Source: Cyanobacteria bacterium SIG27
Lineage (GTDB): Bacteria > Cyanobacteriota > Vampirovibrionia > Gastranaerophilales > Gastranaerophilaceae
NCBI GenBank assembly: GCA_015152565.1
Contig: SUTT01000003.1
Coordinates: 21,424-85,423 of the forward strand
DNA length: 64,000 bases
Direction of reading: 5' to 3'
Shown: positions 52,205 through 60,938 of the stretch, in pieces
How the letters are laid out: every line of letters begins with the position of its first letter
How positions within the stretch are numbered: the stretch's first letter is position 1
Program-made: the position numbers and the translations under genes
Notes under the pieces: generated by a model
The model's database searches: none
What the model was told of the DNA's origin: nothing
What the model saw: the letters and a program-made list of their open reading frames with translations, nothing else

Positions 52205-53238
52205 AAATGAAAGCAGTTCGATATTACGCACCAAACGATATACGTTATGAAGAAACTAAAATTCCTAAATTGAAAGAGGGGGAAATTTTAGTCAAAGTCG
52301 AAGCTGCGCTTACTTGCGGAACTGATGTTAAAACATTTAGAAGAGGGCATCCTGTTTTAATTAAAAAAACTCCAAGCGGCTTTGGGCACGAGTTTTCTGG
52401 CGTAGTTGCAAAAGTTGATGAAGCTGTAGCTAATGTAAAAGTTGGTGACAGGGTAGTTTGCGCCAATAGTGCACCATGTGGCGAATGTTTTTATTGCAGG
52501 CGTGGAGAATATGAGCTTTGCGAAAATTTAAATCTTTTAAATGGTGCTTATGCTCAATATATCGTTGTTCCAAGAAGAATTGTCGAAAAAAATACTCTGA
52601 TTATTCCAAAACAACTTACATTTGCGCAGGCTGCTTTTGCAGAGCCATTGTCTAATGTTGTTCATGGGATTGCAAAAACTCCAATTAAAAAAGGAGATGT
52701 TGTAGGGGTTATGGGCATTGGTCCGATTGGGCTTATGTTTGCACTTTTGGCTAAATTAAAAGGTGCAAAGGTGATTGCAATGGGCAGAAACCCACTTAAA
52801 TTAAAATTGGCCAAGGAGTTTGCTCATGCCGATGTTGTAATTGATATAACAAAATTCAAAGACCCAACAGAAATCATATTATCTCACACTACAGAAAATA
52901 GAGGGCTCGACGTTGCTATTGAATGCGTTGGATTGCCTCAAATGTGGGAAAAAATGTTTTCATTGGTTCGAAAAGGGGGCTATGTACATTTCTTTGGTGG
53001 ATGTGCATCTGGAAGCAGCGTAAATCTTGATACTAGAAGATTGCATTATGATGAAGTTAAAATTATTAGCTCTTTTCATCATACGCCAAAATATTTTAGA
53101 GAAGCGCTGAATTTAATTGCTAATGGCGAAATTGAAGTTGATAAATTAATTACAAAGCGCATGGATATGAAATATGCAAAGCGAGCAATTGAAATGCATC
53201 GAGATGGCGAAGCGATAAAAATTTTATTAGAAAATTAA
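52201..53238 (+). CDS. Zinc-dependent MDR alcohol/polyol dehydrogenase, second of a pair
   Basis: 345 residues. L-T-C-G-T-D-V-K near 38-45 with G-F-G-H-E-F-S-G (catalytic zinc), then C-G-E-C-F-Y-C-R-R-G-E-Y-E-L-C for the structural zinc. The cofactor loop is G-I-G-P-I-G-L-M-F, followed by an A-x-G-R-N-P-L-K-L-K-L-A segment. It is only distantly like its upstream neighbour, so the pair is not a recent duplication. Together with the divergent Fe-S protein they may oxidise a polyol or sugar alcohol; inference from context. ATG 52201 overlaps the previous stop; ATG 52207 is also possible. Confidence 0.88.
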   Translation: MKMKAVRYYAPNDIRYEETKIPKLKEGEILVKVEAALTCGTDVKTFRRGHPVLIKKTPSGFGHEFSGVVAKVDEAVANVKVGDRVVCANSAPCGECFYCRRGEYELCENLNLLNGAYAQYIVVPRRIVEKNTLIIPKQLTFAQAAFAEPLSNVVHGIAKTPIKKGDVVGVMGIGPIGLMFALLAKLKGAKVIAMGRNPLKLKLAKEFAHADVVIDITKFKDPTEIILSHTTENRGLDVAIECVGLPQMWEKMFSLVRKGGYVHFFGGCASGSSVNLDTRRLHYDEVKIISSFHHTPKYFREALNLIANGEIEVDKLITKRMDMKYAKRAIEMHRDGEAIKILLEN

Positions 53239-53239
53239 C

Positions 53240-53267
53240 TTGACTATAACACTTTATCTGGTATTAT
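53240..53267 (+). promoter_or_regulatory. Promoter of tRNA-Phe
   Basis: TTGACT (53240-53245), 16-nt spacer, TATTAT (53262-53267). It starts transcription about 120 nt before the tRNA, so the mimic element is part of the precursor. Confidence 0.6.
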
Positions 53268-53280
53268 TAAGTAACAAGTT

Positions 53281-53393
53281 TGAAAATTAAATAGATTTGC
53301 GCACGTTAGCCAAGGCGAGTGAAACGGAGCCGTTAAAAAATTTCACCAACTGAGCTAACAGAAGCAAAAAATATATGAAAATTAAATAGATTT
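53281..53393 (+). repeat. tRNA-Phe mimic element in the tRNA-Phe leader
   Basis: A 20-nt flank (TGAAAATTAAATAGATTTGC) occurs at 53281-53300 and again at 53376-53395, the second time leading into the tRNA. The first copy continues GCACGTTAGCC, a slightly altered tRNA 5' end. Between them lies CCAACTGAGCTAAC (53346-53359), the exact reverse complement of the tRNA D-arm segment 53399-53412, and a hairpin AACGG/CCGTT. The altered 5' end can pair with the inverted D-arm. Confidence 0.8.
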
Positions 53394-53466
53394 GCCGCGT
53401 TAGCTCAGTTGGTAGAGCAAGGGACTGAAAATCCCTGTGTCCTTGGTTCGATTCCGAGACGCGGCA
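53394..53466 (+). tRNA. tRNA-Phe (anticodon GAA)
   Basis: Acceptor GCCGCGT/ACGCGGC, D-arm GCTCAGTTGGTAGAGC, anticodon arm AGGGA-CTGAAAA-TCCCT with GAA, T-arm CTTGG-TTCGATT-CCGAG, discriminator A. CCA is not encoded (AAT follows), unlike the Gly and Ala tRNAs here. Confidence 0.97.
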
Positions 53467-53616
53467 AATTTTTTGTACCCGAATAAAGCGAATTGTGGCG
53501 AGACTTCGCCCAATGAGCAAAATGAGGGCAAAGGTGTGTGAAGTGCGTAGACGGTTGCGATGAGCAAGCGACAAGCACGAAAACCGTACCCCATGAATAG
53601 GACTGCGTCTCGGAAC
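53467..53616 (+). repeat. GC-rich island F downstream of tRNA-Phe with inverted T-arm copy
   Basis: Contains hairpin GGCGA/TCGCC (about 53495-53508) and a GTGTGTGAA...AAAACCGTACC block like the one preceding the core in copy D. Near its end is GCGTCTCGGAA (53605-53615), the exact reverse complement of the tRNA T-arm/acceptor segment 53452-53462. The tRNA 3' half could therefore pair with it over about 140 nt. No ORF is credible here; long minus-strand frames across this area and the tRNA are artefacts. The remaining spacer to clpX contains only the clpX terminator. Confidence 0.65.
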
Positions 53617-53680
53617 ATTTATTTCGCTTTTGCCATTTTGAAAATAAAAATGTTGCAATTTTGTTGCAATTATAAAATAA

Positions 53681-53710
53681 TTTAAACCTCCCTTTTGCGG
53701 GAGGTTTAAA
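53681..53710 (-). terminator. Hairpin terminator after clpX
   Basis: Perfect 12-bp stem TTTAAACCTCCC/GGGAGGTTTAAA with a 6-nt loop, directly after the clpX stop; T-rich sequence follows on the minus strand. Confidence 0.85.
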
Positions 53711-53711
53711 A

Positions 53712-55010
53712 TTAAGCTATTTCTTCTTTATGATTCATTGGCAATTGCACCACTTGTGCACTTTGCGGAGATTGCTTTTTTTCAACCATCTCCTTGGTTA
53801 CGGTAAATTCTTTAACATCTTCTTTTGATGGAATTTCGTACATAATATCAAGCATGATTTCTTCAACAATTGAGCGAAGTGCACGAGCACCAGTTTTTCT
53901 TTTTAGTGCTTCTTTTGCAATTAAATCAATCGCATCATCGTCAAATTTCAAATCTACACCATCCATGCCAAGCAAGCATTGATATTGCTTAACAATAGCA
54001 TTTTTCGGTTTAGTTAAAATCATTTTCAGTGTTGATTCATCAAGAGCATCAAGAACTGTATAAACAGGAATTCTTCCGATGAATTCTGGAATTAAACCAA
54101 ATTTTAATAAATCATCTGGTTGTAATTTTTTAAGAATTTTAGCCTGTTCTCTTTCTTTTTCTTCGGCTGTCATACCAGTTGAACCAAAACCAACAGATTG
54201 AGTTGAGCCAGCTCTTCTTTCAACAATTTTTTCAAGACCAACAAAAGCGCCGCCTACAATGAATAAGATGTTGCTTGTGTTGATTTGAATAAATTCTTGA
54301 TGTGGATGTTTTCTTCCACCTTGTGGCGGAACGTTTGCAACTGTGCCTTCAATCATTTTTAACAATGCTTGTTGAACACCTTCACCAGAAACGTCACGAG
54401 TAATTGATGGGTTTTCTGATTTTCTTGCGATTTTATCAATCTCATCAACATAGATTATACCTCGTTCAGCTTTTTTAGCGTCATAATCAGCACTTTGATA
54501 TAATCTTAAAAGAATATTTTCAACATCATCACCAACATACCCAGCTTCTGTAAGAGTTGTAGCGTCAGCCACAGCAAAAGGAACATTTAACATTTTAGCT
54601 AAAGTTTGAGCTAATAAAGTTTTACCTGAACCAGTTGGGCCAACCAACAATATATTGCTTTTTTGAATTTCAATATCTGAATCAGGTTGTTCCATGTTGT
54701 GAGCAATTCTTTTATAATGGTTATAAACAGCAACTGCAAGAACTTTTTTAGCGTCATTTTGACCAACGATGTGTTGATCTAAATATTCTTTAATTTCTTG
54801 TGGTTTTGGAATTGCTTCAACGCTAACTTCAGCTTCAGCGTCTTTTTCTTCATGCTTAAAGTTAAATAATTCTTCATCTAAAATTTCATTGCATAGCTCA
54901 ATACATTCATCGCAAATGCATACATCAGGACCAGCAATTAACTTTTTAACTTGGTCTTGAGTTTTACCACAAAATGAACATTTTAAATTAGGATCTGTTG
55001 GTTTTGCCAT
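53712..55010 (-). CDS. clpX: ATP-dependent Clp protease ATP-binding subunit ClpX
   Basis: 432 residues. Zinc-binding domain C-S-F-C-G-K...C-I-C-D-E-C at 11-36; Walker A G-P-T-G-S-G-K-T near 119-126; Walker [10 protein letters not shown]; the pore loop near V-G-Y-V-G-D-D-V; the ClpP-contact loop near [15 protein letters not shown]; and [13 protein letters not shown]. It unfolds substrates, including tmRNA-tagged proteins, for ClpP. SD GGAAG. It follows clpP by 14 nt in the order tig-clpP-clpX, the usual one. Confidence 0.98.
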   Translation of the reverse strand: MAKPTDPNLKCSFCGKTQDQVKKLIAGPDVCICDECIELCNEILDEELFNFKHEEKDAEAEVSVEAIPKPQEIKEYLDQHIVGQNDAKKVLAVAVYNHYKRIAHNMEQPDSDIEIQKSNILLVGPTGSGKTLLAQTLAKMLNVPFAVADATTLTEAGYVGDDVENILLRLYQSADYDAKKAERGIIYVDEIDKIARKSENPSITRDVSGEGVQQALLKMIEGTVANVPPQGGRKHPHQEFIQINTSNILFIVGGAFVGLEKIVERRAGSTQSVGFGSTGMTAEEKEREQAKILKKLQPDDLLKFGLIPEFIGRIPVYTVLDALDESTLKMILTKPKNAIVKQYQCLLGMDGVDLKFDDDAIDLIAKEALKRKTGARALRSIVEEIMLDIMYEIPSKEDVKEFTVTKEMVEKKQSPQSAQVVQLPMNHKEEIA

Positions 55011-55024
55011 TTTTCTTCCTTTAA

Positions 55025-55618
55025 TTATTTATTGCTTTCATCAAGAGTGATTACTTTGTCAATCATGCCGTATTCAACAGCTTCATCTGCGGTCATGATA
55101 TAATCTCTATCTGTATCTTTTTCGATTTTCTTTAGAGGTTGACCAGTGTTTGAAGCTAAGATTGAATTTAGCGACTTTTTAATTCTTATGATTTCATTAG
55201 CTTGAATTTCGATATCAGTTGCTTGACCTTGAGCTCCGCCTAGTGGTTGGTGGATTAACACTCTTGAATGTGGAAGCGCTAAACGTTTTCCTTTAGCACC
55301 AGATGACAACAAGAATGCGCCCATTGAAGCTGCTTGACCTAAACAGATTGTAGATACATCAGCTCTAATATGTTGCATAGTATCATAAATCGCAAGCCCT
55401 GCTGTTACAGAACCACCTGGAGAATTGATATATAGCATAATATCTTTTTCAGAATTTTCGCTATCTAACAATAATAATTGTGCAACGATTAAATTTGCAA
55501 CCATATCGTCAATTGGTGTTCCTAAGAAGATAATTCTTTCTCTTAATAGTCTAGAGAAAATATCAAAACTTCTTTCGCCTCTAGATGATTGTTCTATAAC
55601 AACTGGTACGAAACTCAT
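55025..55618 (-). CDS. clpP: ATP-dependent Clp protease proteolytic subunit ClpP
   Basis: 197 residues, usual length. It opens [23 protein letters not shown]. The catalytic Ser lies in G-Q-A-A-S-M-G-A (near 97), the His in [10 protein letters not shown] (near 122), and an Asp in D-T-D-R-D-Y-I-M. The tetradecameric serine protease is fed by ClpX. AAAGGAT precedes the ATG; 22 nt separate it from tig. Confidence 0.98.
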   Translation of the reverse strand: MSFVPVVIEQSSRGERSFDIFSRLLRERIIFLGTPIDDMVANLIVAQLLLLDSENSEKDIMLYINSPGGSVTAGLAIYDTMQHIRADVSTICLGQAASMGAFLLSSGAKGKRLALPHSRVLIHQPLGGAQGQATDIEIQANEIIRIKKSLNSILASNTGQPLKKIEKDTDRDYIMTADEAVEYGMIDKVITLDESNK

Positions 55619-55640
55619 TCTAATTTATCCTTTCAATTTT

Positions 55641-56927
55641 CTATTTTGCGCTAAATTTATTATTTTCTAATAAATATTCATTAACTTTATTAGCTGTAAT
55701 TTGTTGTGAAATAGCTGCAAATGAGTTTGGATTTTTTCTCATTTCTTCAAAAAGTTGAGTTGGAGCCATTCCATACATCATAGCCATTTGGTTAATATGT
55801 TCCATTATATCTTTTTGTTCAATTTTTAGATCAGCAACTTGAGCTATTTTTTCAACAATTAAAGAATTTTTAATTCTTTTTGCTGCTTCTTCTCTAAATT
55901 TTGCTTCAACAGTGTCTTTGCCTTCTGCTTCAACTAGTTTATCAAAGTCAGCGCCTTGTTGAGCTGCGCCCATTTTTGCTTCTTCAACAACAGCATCGTA
56001 CTCACGGTTCAACATTGAATCTTGGATTTCGATTTCAGTGGTTTCAGAAACTTTATTAAAAATAGCATCTGATTTTGCTCTGTCGTTGTGGTTTTTAGCA
56101 ATATTATCAAGATATTTTTGAATATCTTCTTTTAAAAGTTCAAGCGTATCTTTGCCTGCTTTTTTAGCTAATTCATCGTTAAGCTCGGGCATTGTGCGTT
56201 CTTTAACTTCATTCATTTTGATTTTGAATTGTGCTTTAGCGCCTTTTAATTTTTCTTCGTGATATTCAGCTGGGAAAGTTACGTCGATAACAAATTCTTC
56301 ATTTGCACTATGACCTACTAAGCCTTCAGCGAAACCAGGGATAAAGTTTGAATTAGCAAGGTCTAGAGTATAGTTTTTACCTTCGCCGTGTTCAATTTTT
56401 TCATCACCTACAAAACCTTCAAAATCAAATACAACAGTATCTTTTTCTGTTGCAGCACGTTCAACTGTTTCTAGAGTAGAAAATCTTTTTTGAGTCATTT
56501 CTAATTCACGTTCAAGTGCATTTTCAGGATGTTTAAATTCTTCATATTCAACCTTTACATCTTTATATGCGCCTAATTTAATTTCAGGTTTTAGTTCAAC
56601 GCTTGCTGTGATTTTTAAATCTGAACCTAGTTCAAAATCATATTTTTCAATTGCAGGTGTGAAAGCAATGTTTAATTTATTGTCTGCAATAACTTTTTGA
56701 AATTCGCTTGGGAACAATCTATCGATTACTTCCATTTTAATTCTGTCTGAACCAACATATTTTTCAACAACGCTAGCAGGAGCTTTTCCTTTTCTAAAAC
56801 CAGCAATGTTAATGTTTGCTCCATAAGCTCTTAAAGTATTATCATAAGCCTTTTTAGCTGTTTGAGCGTCAATAGTCATTTCAATAGTTGCGATATTTTT
56901 ATCGTCAATTTTAACTGTATTTGTCAT
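55641..56927 (-). CDS. tig: Trigger factor
   Basis: 428 residues from ATG 56927, preceded by GAGAGGTG; a Met codon 12 nt earlier overlaps the SD and is rejected. The ribosome-docking signature G-F-R-K-G-K-A-P is near 41-48. An FKBP-type PPIase domain spans about 155-240 (D-T-V-V-F-D-F-E-G-F-V and F-I-P-G-F-A-E-G-L-V-G). A long helical C-terminal chaperone domain follows. It binds nascent chains at the exit tunnel next to L23/L17. First gene of tig-clpP-clpX. Confidence 0.97.
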   Translation of the reverse strand: MTNTVKIDDKNIATIEMTIDAQTAKKAYDNTLRAYGANINIAGFRKGKAPASVVEKYVGSDRIKMEVIDRLFPSEFQKVIADNKLNIAFTPAIEKYDFELGSDLKITASVELKPEIKLGAYKDVKVEYEEFKHPENALERELEMTQKRFSTLETVERAATEKDTVVFDFEGFVGDEKIEHGEGKNYTLDLANSNFIPGFAEGLVGHSANEEFVIDVTFPAEYHEEKLKGAKAQFKIKMNEVKERTMPELNDELAKKAGKDTLELLKEDIQKYLDNIAKNHNDRAKSDAIFNKVSETTEIEIQDSMLNREYDAVVEEAKMGAAQQGADFDKLVEAEGKDTVEAKFREEAAKRIKNSLIVEKIAQVADLKIEQKDIMEHINQMAMMYGMAPTQLFEEMRKNPNSFAAISQQITANKVNEYLLENNKFSAK

Positions 56928-56937
56928 GGCACCTCTC

Positions 56938-56967
56938 ATTATAGTATTTTACATATACTATAGTATA
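56938..56967 (-). promoter_or_regulatory. tig promoter region with palindrome
   Basis: Minus-strand TATAAT (56938-56943) would start transcription inside the SD, so the TATACT at 56962-56967 is the better -10. ATAGTAT (56941-56947) and ATACTAT (56955-56961) form an inverted repeat that could be an operator. Confidence 0.35.
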
Positions 56968-57030
56968 AATCAAAAATAGAAAACATGGTCAATATAATGT
57001 ATTTCTTCTAAAAAGAAAAGCTTTCCAATA

Positions 57031-57057
57031 AAAAAGCCGTTTTTAAAACGGCTTTTT
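57031..57057. terminator. Bidirectional terminator between metG and tig
   Basis: AAAAAGCCGTTTT/AAAACGGCTTTTT stem; it begins 3 nt after the metG stop on the minus strand. Confidence 0.92.
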
Positions 57058-57059
57058 GT

Positions 57060-58616
57060 TTATTTTTTACTTTTATCAGCAAGTTCTGAATCGAGCCTTA
57101 AAAAGACTGGTGTAATTTCTTCTTTTGAAATTAACTTACCAATTTTAATGTTTTCAATTTTTATATCATCAAGTTTTGTTGATAAATCATATTTTAATTG
57201 TTTTGCCATTTTAGCTGCGATATTAGGACAATATGGGTAAATCAAACTTGATACTACACACATTATTTCTAAAACCGTATATAAAACAACGCCACATTCA
57301 TTCCATTTTTCTTCTTTTGCTAATGTCCAAGGAGCGTTATCCGTAACAAATTTATTTGTATTATCAACAAGTTCGTTGATTTTTTGTGCGGCTTCCGCTA
57401 CTTCATAGTAATTGAAATGGTGTTTTACTTCTTCAATTGTTTTTTTGGCTTCGTCAAATAATGGTGATTTAGTGATAAATTCAGGTTTAATTTCACCATC
57501 AAAATATTTAACAAGCATCGATAAAGTACGATTTAAAAGATTTCCCATTGAATTTGCTAAATGAGCATTAACTTTTTCTTTAAAATCGTTATCTGAATAA
57601 TTTCCATCTTTTCCACACATTGCAGCTGTTGCCATATAATAGCGAAGTGCGTCTGGTTCTTGCATTTCAAAGCTTTTCATAACACTTGATGGAGATACAA
57701 CATTTCCTAACGATTTAGACATTTTTGTTTCGTCAATTGTAATCCAGCCATGGGCTAAGATGTGTTTTGGAAGTGGTAAATCCAATGCCATCAAAATAGC
57801 AAGCCAATAAATTGAATGGAATTTTAAAATGTCTTTTCCGATAACTTGAACATCAGCCGGCCAATATTTTTTAAAGTTTTCTTCTGGAGCTTCATCGTCA
57901 TAACCAAGCGCTGTGATATAGTTTGATAGCGCATCAATCCAAACATAAATTACTTGTTCATCATCGCCATCCACTGGAATACCCCAGCTAACGTTTGATT
58001 TAACACGAGAAACAGAGATATCTTCGATGTTTTCCAATTGATTTAAAACTTCGTTTGCTCTAAAACTTGGAATAATAAAATCCGGGTTTTCTTTAATATG
58101 TTTAATGATTGCATCTTTATATTTTGTTAATTTAAAGAAATAGTTCTCTTCTTTAACGACTTCTGGTTTTGCTTGGTGATTTGGACAAAAACCGTTTTCG
58201 TCTAAATCTTTTTCAGATACGAAACATTCGCAACCAGCGCAATATAAACCTGTGTACGAATGTTTATAAATATCACCTTTTTCAACTAATTTTTTAAATA
58301 TTTTTTGAACAATTTTTTTATGTTTTGGATTTGTTGTTCTGATTAGTTGGGAATAGTTAATGTCTAATAATTTCCAGGCATCAGCAAATTTTGCAGCATT
58401 CATATCGCAAAATTCTTGCGGAGTCATATTAGCGCTTGCAGATGTTTTTTGGATTTTAATTCCATGTTCATCACATCCTGTTAGCATATAAGCGTCGGAT
58501 GTTCTTTGAGAATAATGACGACAAATAACGTCAGTCAAGATTTTTTCATACGCATGCCCGATATGAGGAGCGCCGTTAACGTAGTCTATTGCTGTTGTAG
58601 TATAAAATCTTTCCAT
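57060..58616 (-). CDS. metG: Methionine--tRNA ligase
   Basis: 518 residues. Class I signatures H-I-G-H at 18-21 and K-M-S-K-S near 297-301. A zinc knuckle follows Y-C-A-G-C-E-C-F-V-S-E and ends F-C-P-N-H. W-I-D-A-L-S-N-Y and the anticodon-domain N-K-F-V-T-D-N-A-P-W are present. The C-terminal tRNA-binding (EMAP-like) extension found in some homologues is absent. GAGGAA stands 6 nt before the ATG. Monocistronic, with its own terminator. Confidence 0.97.
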   Translation of the reverse strand: MERFYTTTAIDYVNGAPHIGHAYEKILTDVICRHYSQRTSDAYMLTGCDEHGIKIQKTSASANMTPQEFCDMNAAKFADAWKLLDINYSQLIRTTNPKHKKIVQKIFKKLVEKGDIYKHSYTGLYCAGCECFVSEKDLDENGFCPNHQAKPEVVKEENYFFKLTKYKDAIIKHIKENPDFIIPSFRANEVLNQLENIEDISVSRVKSNVSWGIPVDGDDEQVIYVWIDALSNYITALGYDDEAPEENFKKYWPADVQVIGKDILKFHSIYWLAILMALDLPLPKHILAHGWITIDETKMSKSLGNVVSPSSVMKSFEMQEPDALRYYMATAAMCGKDGNYSDNDFKEKVNAHLANSMGNLLNRTLSMLVKYFDGEIKPEFITKSPLFDEAKKTIEEVKHHFNYYEVAEAAQKINELVDNTNKFVTDNAPWTLAKEEKWNECGVVLYTVLEIMCVVSSLIYPYCPNIAAKMAKQLKYDLSTKLDDIKIENIKIGKLISKEEITPVFLRLDSELADKSKK

Positions 58617-58676
58617 AAAATTCCTCGAATTTACTAAGCAAAATGATTATAGCACAAATTATTAATCTGGTTAAAA

Positions 58677-59657
58677 TTATCCCAAAATATCAAAATTCGG
58701 TTCTTCAACCGTCATACAATGCAAACCGCCACCAAAAGTTCCAAGTTGATACATTAAATAATTTTCGCCATTTTCTTCAATTGGACCTGAAACAAAATAA
58801 ACCCTATTGCAAAATGGAACTTTTTGCATTAAATCTGCTCTAAATTCTTCTTCAATTTTGGAAATAAAAGGACTTTCACAAACTGATGAATTTGTAATAT
58901 ATGAAATTGCTCCACTTGGGCGTTTGTTTACAATAGCGTTCATAAAGTTAATATTTCTTCCATATACTCCTGCTATTTCAATTGGAATAAAACCTGCTTT
59001 TTTAAGGGCTTTCATAACTTTATTATGTGAAGCAAAATCTCTTTGCCTCGAAGCTTCGTAGTCATAAAAATCTCTTTGTAATGTTATTAAATCGCTTCTA
59101 TTTTCACTTAATTCCATTTGAGATAATTTCTTTTTTACTAAAACGGGGCTATCAACTAAAATAAAAGGATAGCCTAGAGGTCTTAAAAACATATCAAGAT
59201 GATAATTCTGCTGAGGTATTGAATGAATGTTTTTTATTTTAATATCATAAGTTTTTCCTATTGCTGTTTTTCCGGTGTGATCAATCTCATCTTCTCCTAC
59301 TAACATCCATCTTTCGCCATCAGATGTCTTACCAATAAAAGAATTACCACCAATGACATAATTTAAGCTATAGGCTTGCGGGATATTGAATTTTTTTGAA
59401 TTAATCACGAAATTATCAACAACAGATGAATCTCTTGTTAGCATAAAAGGAGTTTTATCTTGTTCAATAAACGTTACATTATCTTGAAGCCATTTGCAAG
59501 AGCCTTTTGCTGTTCTGATTTCAAAACCTTCTTTTTGTGCTATTGAGCGCATTTCATTATCGAAAGTATCTGTAAAAGGAGATTTCTCGTAATGAATTGC
59601 CTTTAGTGGTATAGCGTCATAGCCTTTAAAGTTTTGTGTGTTAAAATTTATCCTCAT
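58677..59657 (-). CDS. Guanidino-group-modifying (deiminase/amidinotransferase-fold) enzyme with F-x-G leader
   Basis: 326 residues from ATG 59657; a TTG 18 nt earlier is rejected. Its active-site residues follow the order of agmatine deiminase and peptidylarginine deiminase: W-L-Q-D-N (D59), H-L-D-M-F-L-R-P-L (H143, D145), and F-G-G-G-L-H-C-M-T with the nucleophilic Cys314. So it probably hydrolyses or transfers a guanidine group; free agmatine, arginine or protein arginine cannot be distinguished. The N-terminus MRINFNTQNFKGYDA is the F-x-G-type leader seen in two other proteins here. No SD. Terminus overlaps nothing. Confidence 0.72.
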   Translation of the reverse strand: MRINFNTQNFKGYDAIPLKAIHYEKSPFTDTFDNEMRSIAQKEGFEIRTAKGSCKWLQDNVTFIEQDKTPFMLTRDSSVVDNFVINSKKFNIPQAYSLNYVIGGNSFIGKTSDGERWMLVGEDEIDHTGKTAIGKTYDIKIKNIHSIPQQNYHLDMFLRPLGYPFILVDSPVLVKKKLSQMELSENRSDLITLQRDFYDYEASRQRDFASHNKVMKALKKAGFIPIEIAGVYGRNINFMNAIVNKRPSGAISYITNSSVCESPFISKIEEEFRADLMQKVPFCNRVYFVSGPIEENGENYLMYQLGTFGGGLHCMTVEEPNFDILG

Positions 59658-59692
59658 AGCTTTTATATAAAACAAGTGAAAAACATTTTTTG

Positions 59693-60832
59693 CTAATTAA
59701 ATTCATATAAGGTTTCGATTAATTTTAAAATTTCATCAATATTTCTGTTTTCATCATAAAAACCCCATTTGCTTAGTAAATCTTTTTGGATTTGCGCTAA
59801 TTCTTTTTTGAGGTTTGGATATCTTTGAGCGCAAGTTTTATAATACATCCCCACAATATATCTTTGTCTATCATTTAATGTTTGATTATTTTTACGTTGT
59901 TCTAGAGCTTCCTTTAACTCTGGAAATTCATGTGCGATTTCTTGATATATTTGTTTTGCGGATGGATGCATTTGCCATGAAAGTGCTGCAGCATAGCTAT
60001 TTATTTTCATTTTTTTTCGATAATTTTCATCTTGCCAAAGTTCAGCCGTTATCTGAGCTGTTTTTAATTTTGTTTCAGGGCTTCTTCTTTGTTCTCTAAT
60101 TTTTTCAGTCATATTTTGTCTATAAATTGGATTTTCCCATCTTTTCTTTGAAGCAGCTGAAATCCTTGCTTTATATTCAGTGGTTTGTGCTGTCTTTTTA
60201 AAAGTAGTATTTCTTGTTTCCTTTAAACTTGGGTTTTCCCAAGCTTTAGACATATTGTGTGCTCTCATTTTCAAGCCAATCAATTTAAGATATCTTTTAT
60301 CCATTTGGATATTTAAACCAGAAAGTAGAGTTTTGAAAGCAGAATAAGACATATTATAATTTTCTTTTATGTATTCAATATTTAAAGGTGTAAGTTGTGC
60401 ATAGTATTTTTTTAAAACTTCCAATGATAACGTCTTAATTTCATAGCCTTCAATTTCACCTCTTGCAATTTGGCAAAAAATATTATTAGATGGTTTTTGA
60501 GATAAATTCAATTCTTTAGCATCTATTACATTTGCAAACTCTGAATATTGCCTTTTTGCTTCTTCTAGTGTTTTGCAACTAAGCAAAGCAGAATAATATT
60601 GCCTATGTAGACTTACAATGTCTGCTTGGGGATTATCATTTAGCTCTTGAAGCATAAATTTTCTCAATTTTTCAGAAGGAAATGCTTCAGGCGGAAGATT
60701 CTTTATTTCGTAATTAACATCTATTTTTCCGCTAAAAGAAACTGTATCTTGAGCTAAATTAAAATGTTTAATTTTGTTCTTATTTTGAGGAATTTTTAAA
60801 ATAAAGTTGCTATTCAAAAACGATATTTTCAT
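59693..60832 (-). CDS. Unrecognised basic protein with K-R-W-E-N-P repeats and F-x-G leader
   Basis: 379 residues from ATG 60832. It opens M-K-I-S-F-L-N-S-N-F with Q-D-T-V-S-F-S-G-K near residues 28-36, the F-x-G leader type. A mostly helical region follows. Residues about 190-275 hold three or four repeats like A-W-E-N-P-S-L-K-E, K-R-W-E-N-P-I-Y-R-Q-N-M-T-E-K-I-R-E-Q-R and L-W-Q-D-E-N-Y-R-K-K-M. These resemble the K-x-x-W-x-x-P/D-E-x-R units of nuclease-associated NUMOD modules, which bind DNA. No nuclease motif is visible. It lies 35 nt upstream of the deiminase-like gene on the same strand. Confidence 0.55.
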   Translation of the reverse strand: MKISFLNSNFILKIPQNKNKIKHFNLAQDTVSFSGKIDVNYEIKNLPPEAFPSEKLRKFMLQELNDNPQADIVSLHRQYYSALLSCKTLEEAKRQYSEFANVIDAKELNLSQKPSNNIFCQIARGEIEGYEIKTLSLEVLKKYYAQLTPLNIEYIKENYNMSYSAFKTLLSGLNIQMDKRYLKLIGLKMRAHNMSKAWENPSLKETRNTTFKKTAQTTEYKARISAASKKRWENPIYRQNMTEKIREQRRSPETKLKTAQITAELWQDENYRKKMKINSYAAALSWQMHPSAKQIYQEIAHEFPELKEALEQRKNNQTLNDRQRYIVGMYYKTCAQRYPNLKKELAQIQKDLLSKWGFYDENRNIDEILKLIETLYEFN

Positions 60833-60938
60833 AATTAACACTATAAAGGTGCTAAATATTATTTTTTGCTCAAATTAAACAAAAAGGTAATGAAAAACAA
60901 AAGATAAAAATTCATTATAAAAATAAAAAGGAGAAAAA

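Noticed and set aside
53287..53658. Long minus-strand ORFs across the tRNA-Phe region
   Set aside because: They read through the tRNA gene and GC-rich hairpin islands; composition is not protein-like and there is no SD.
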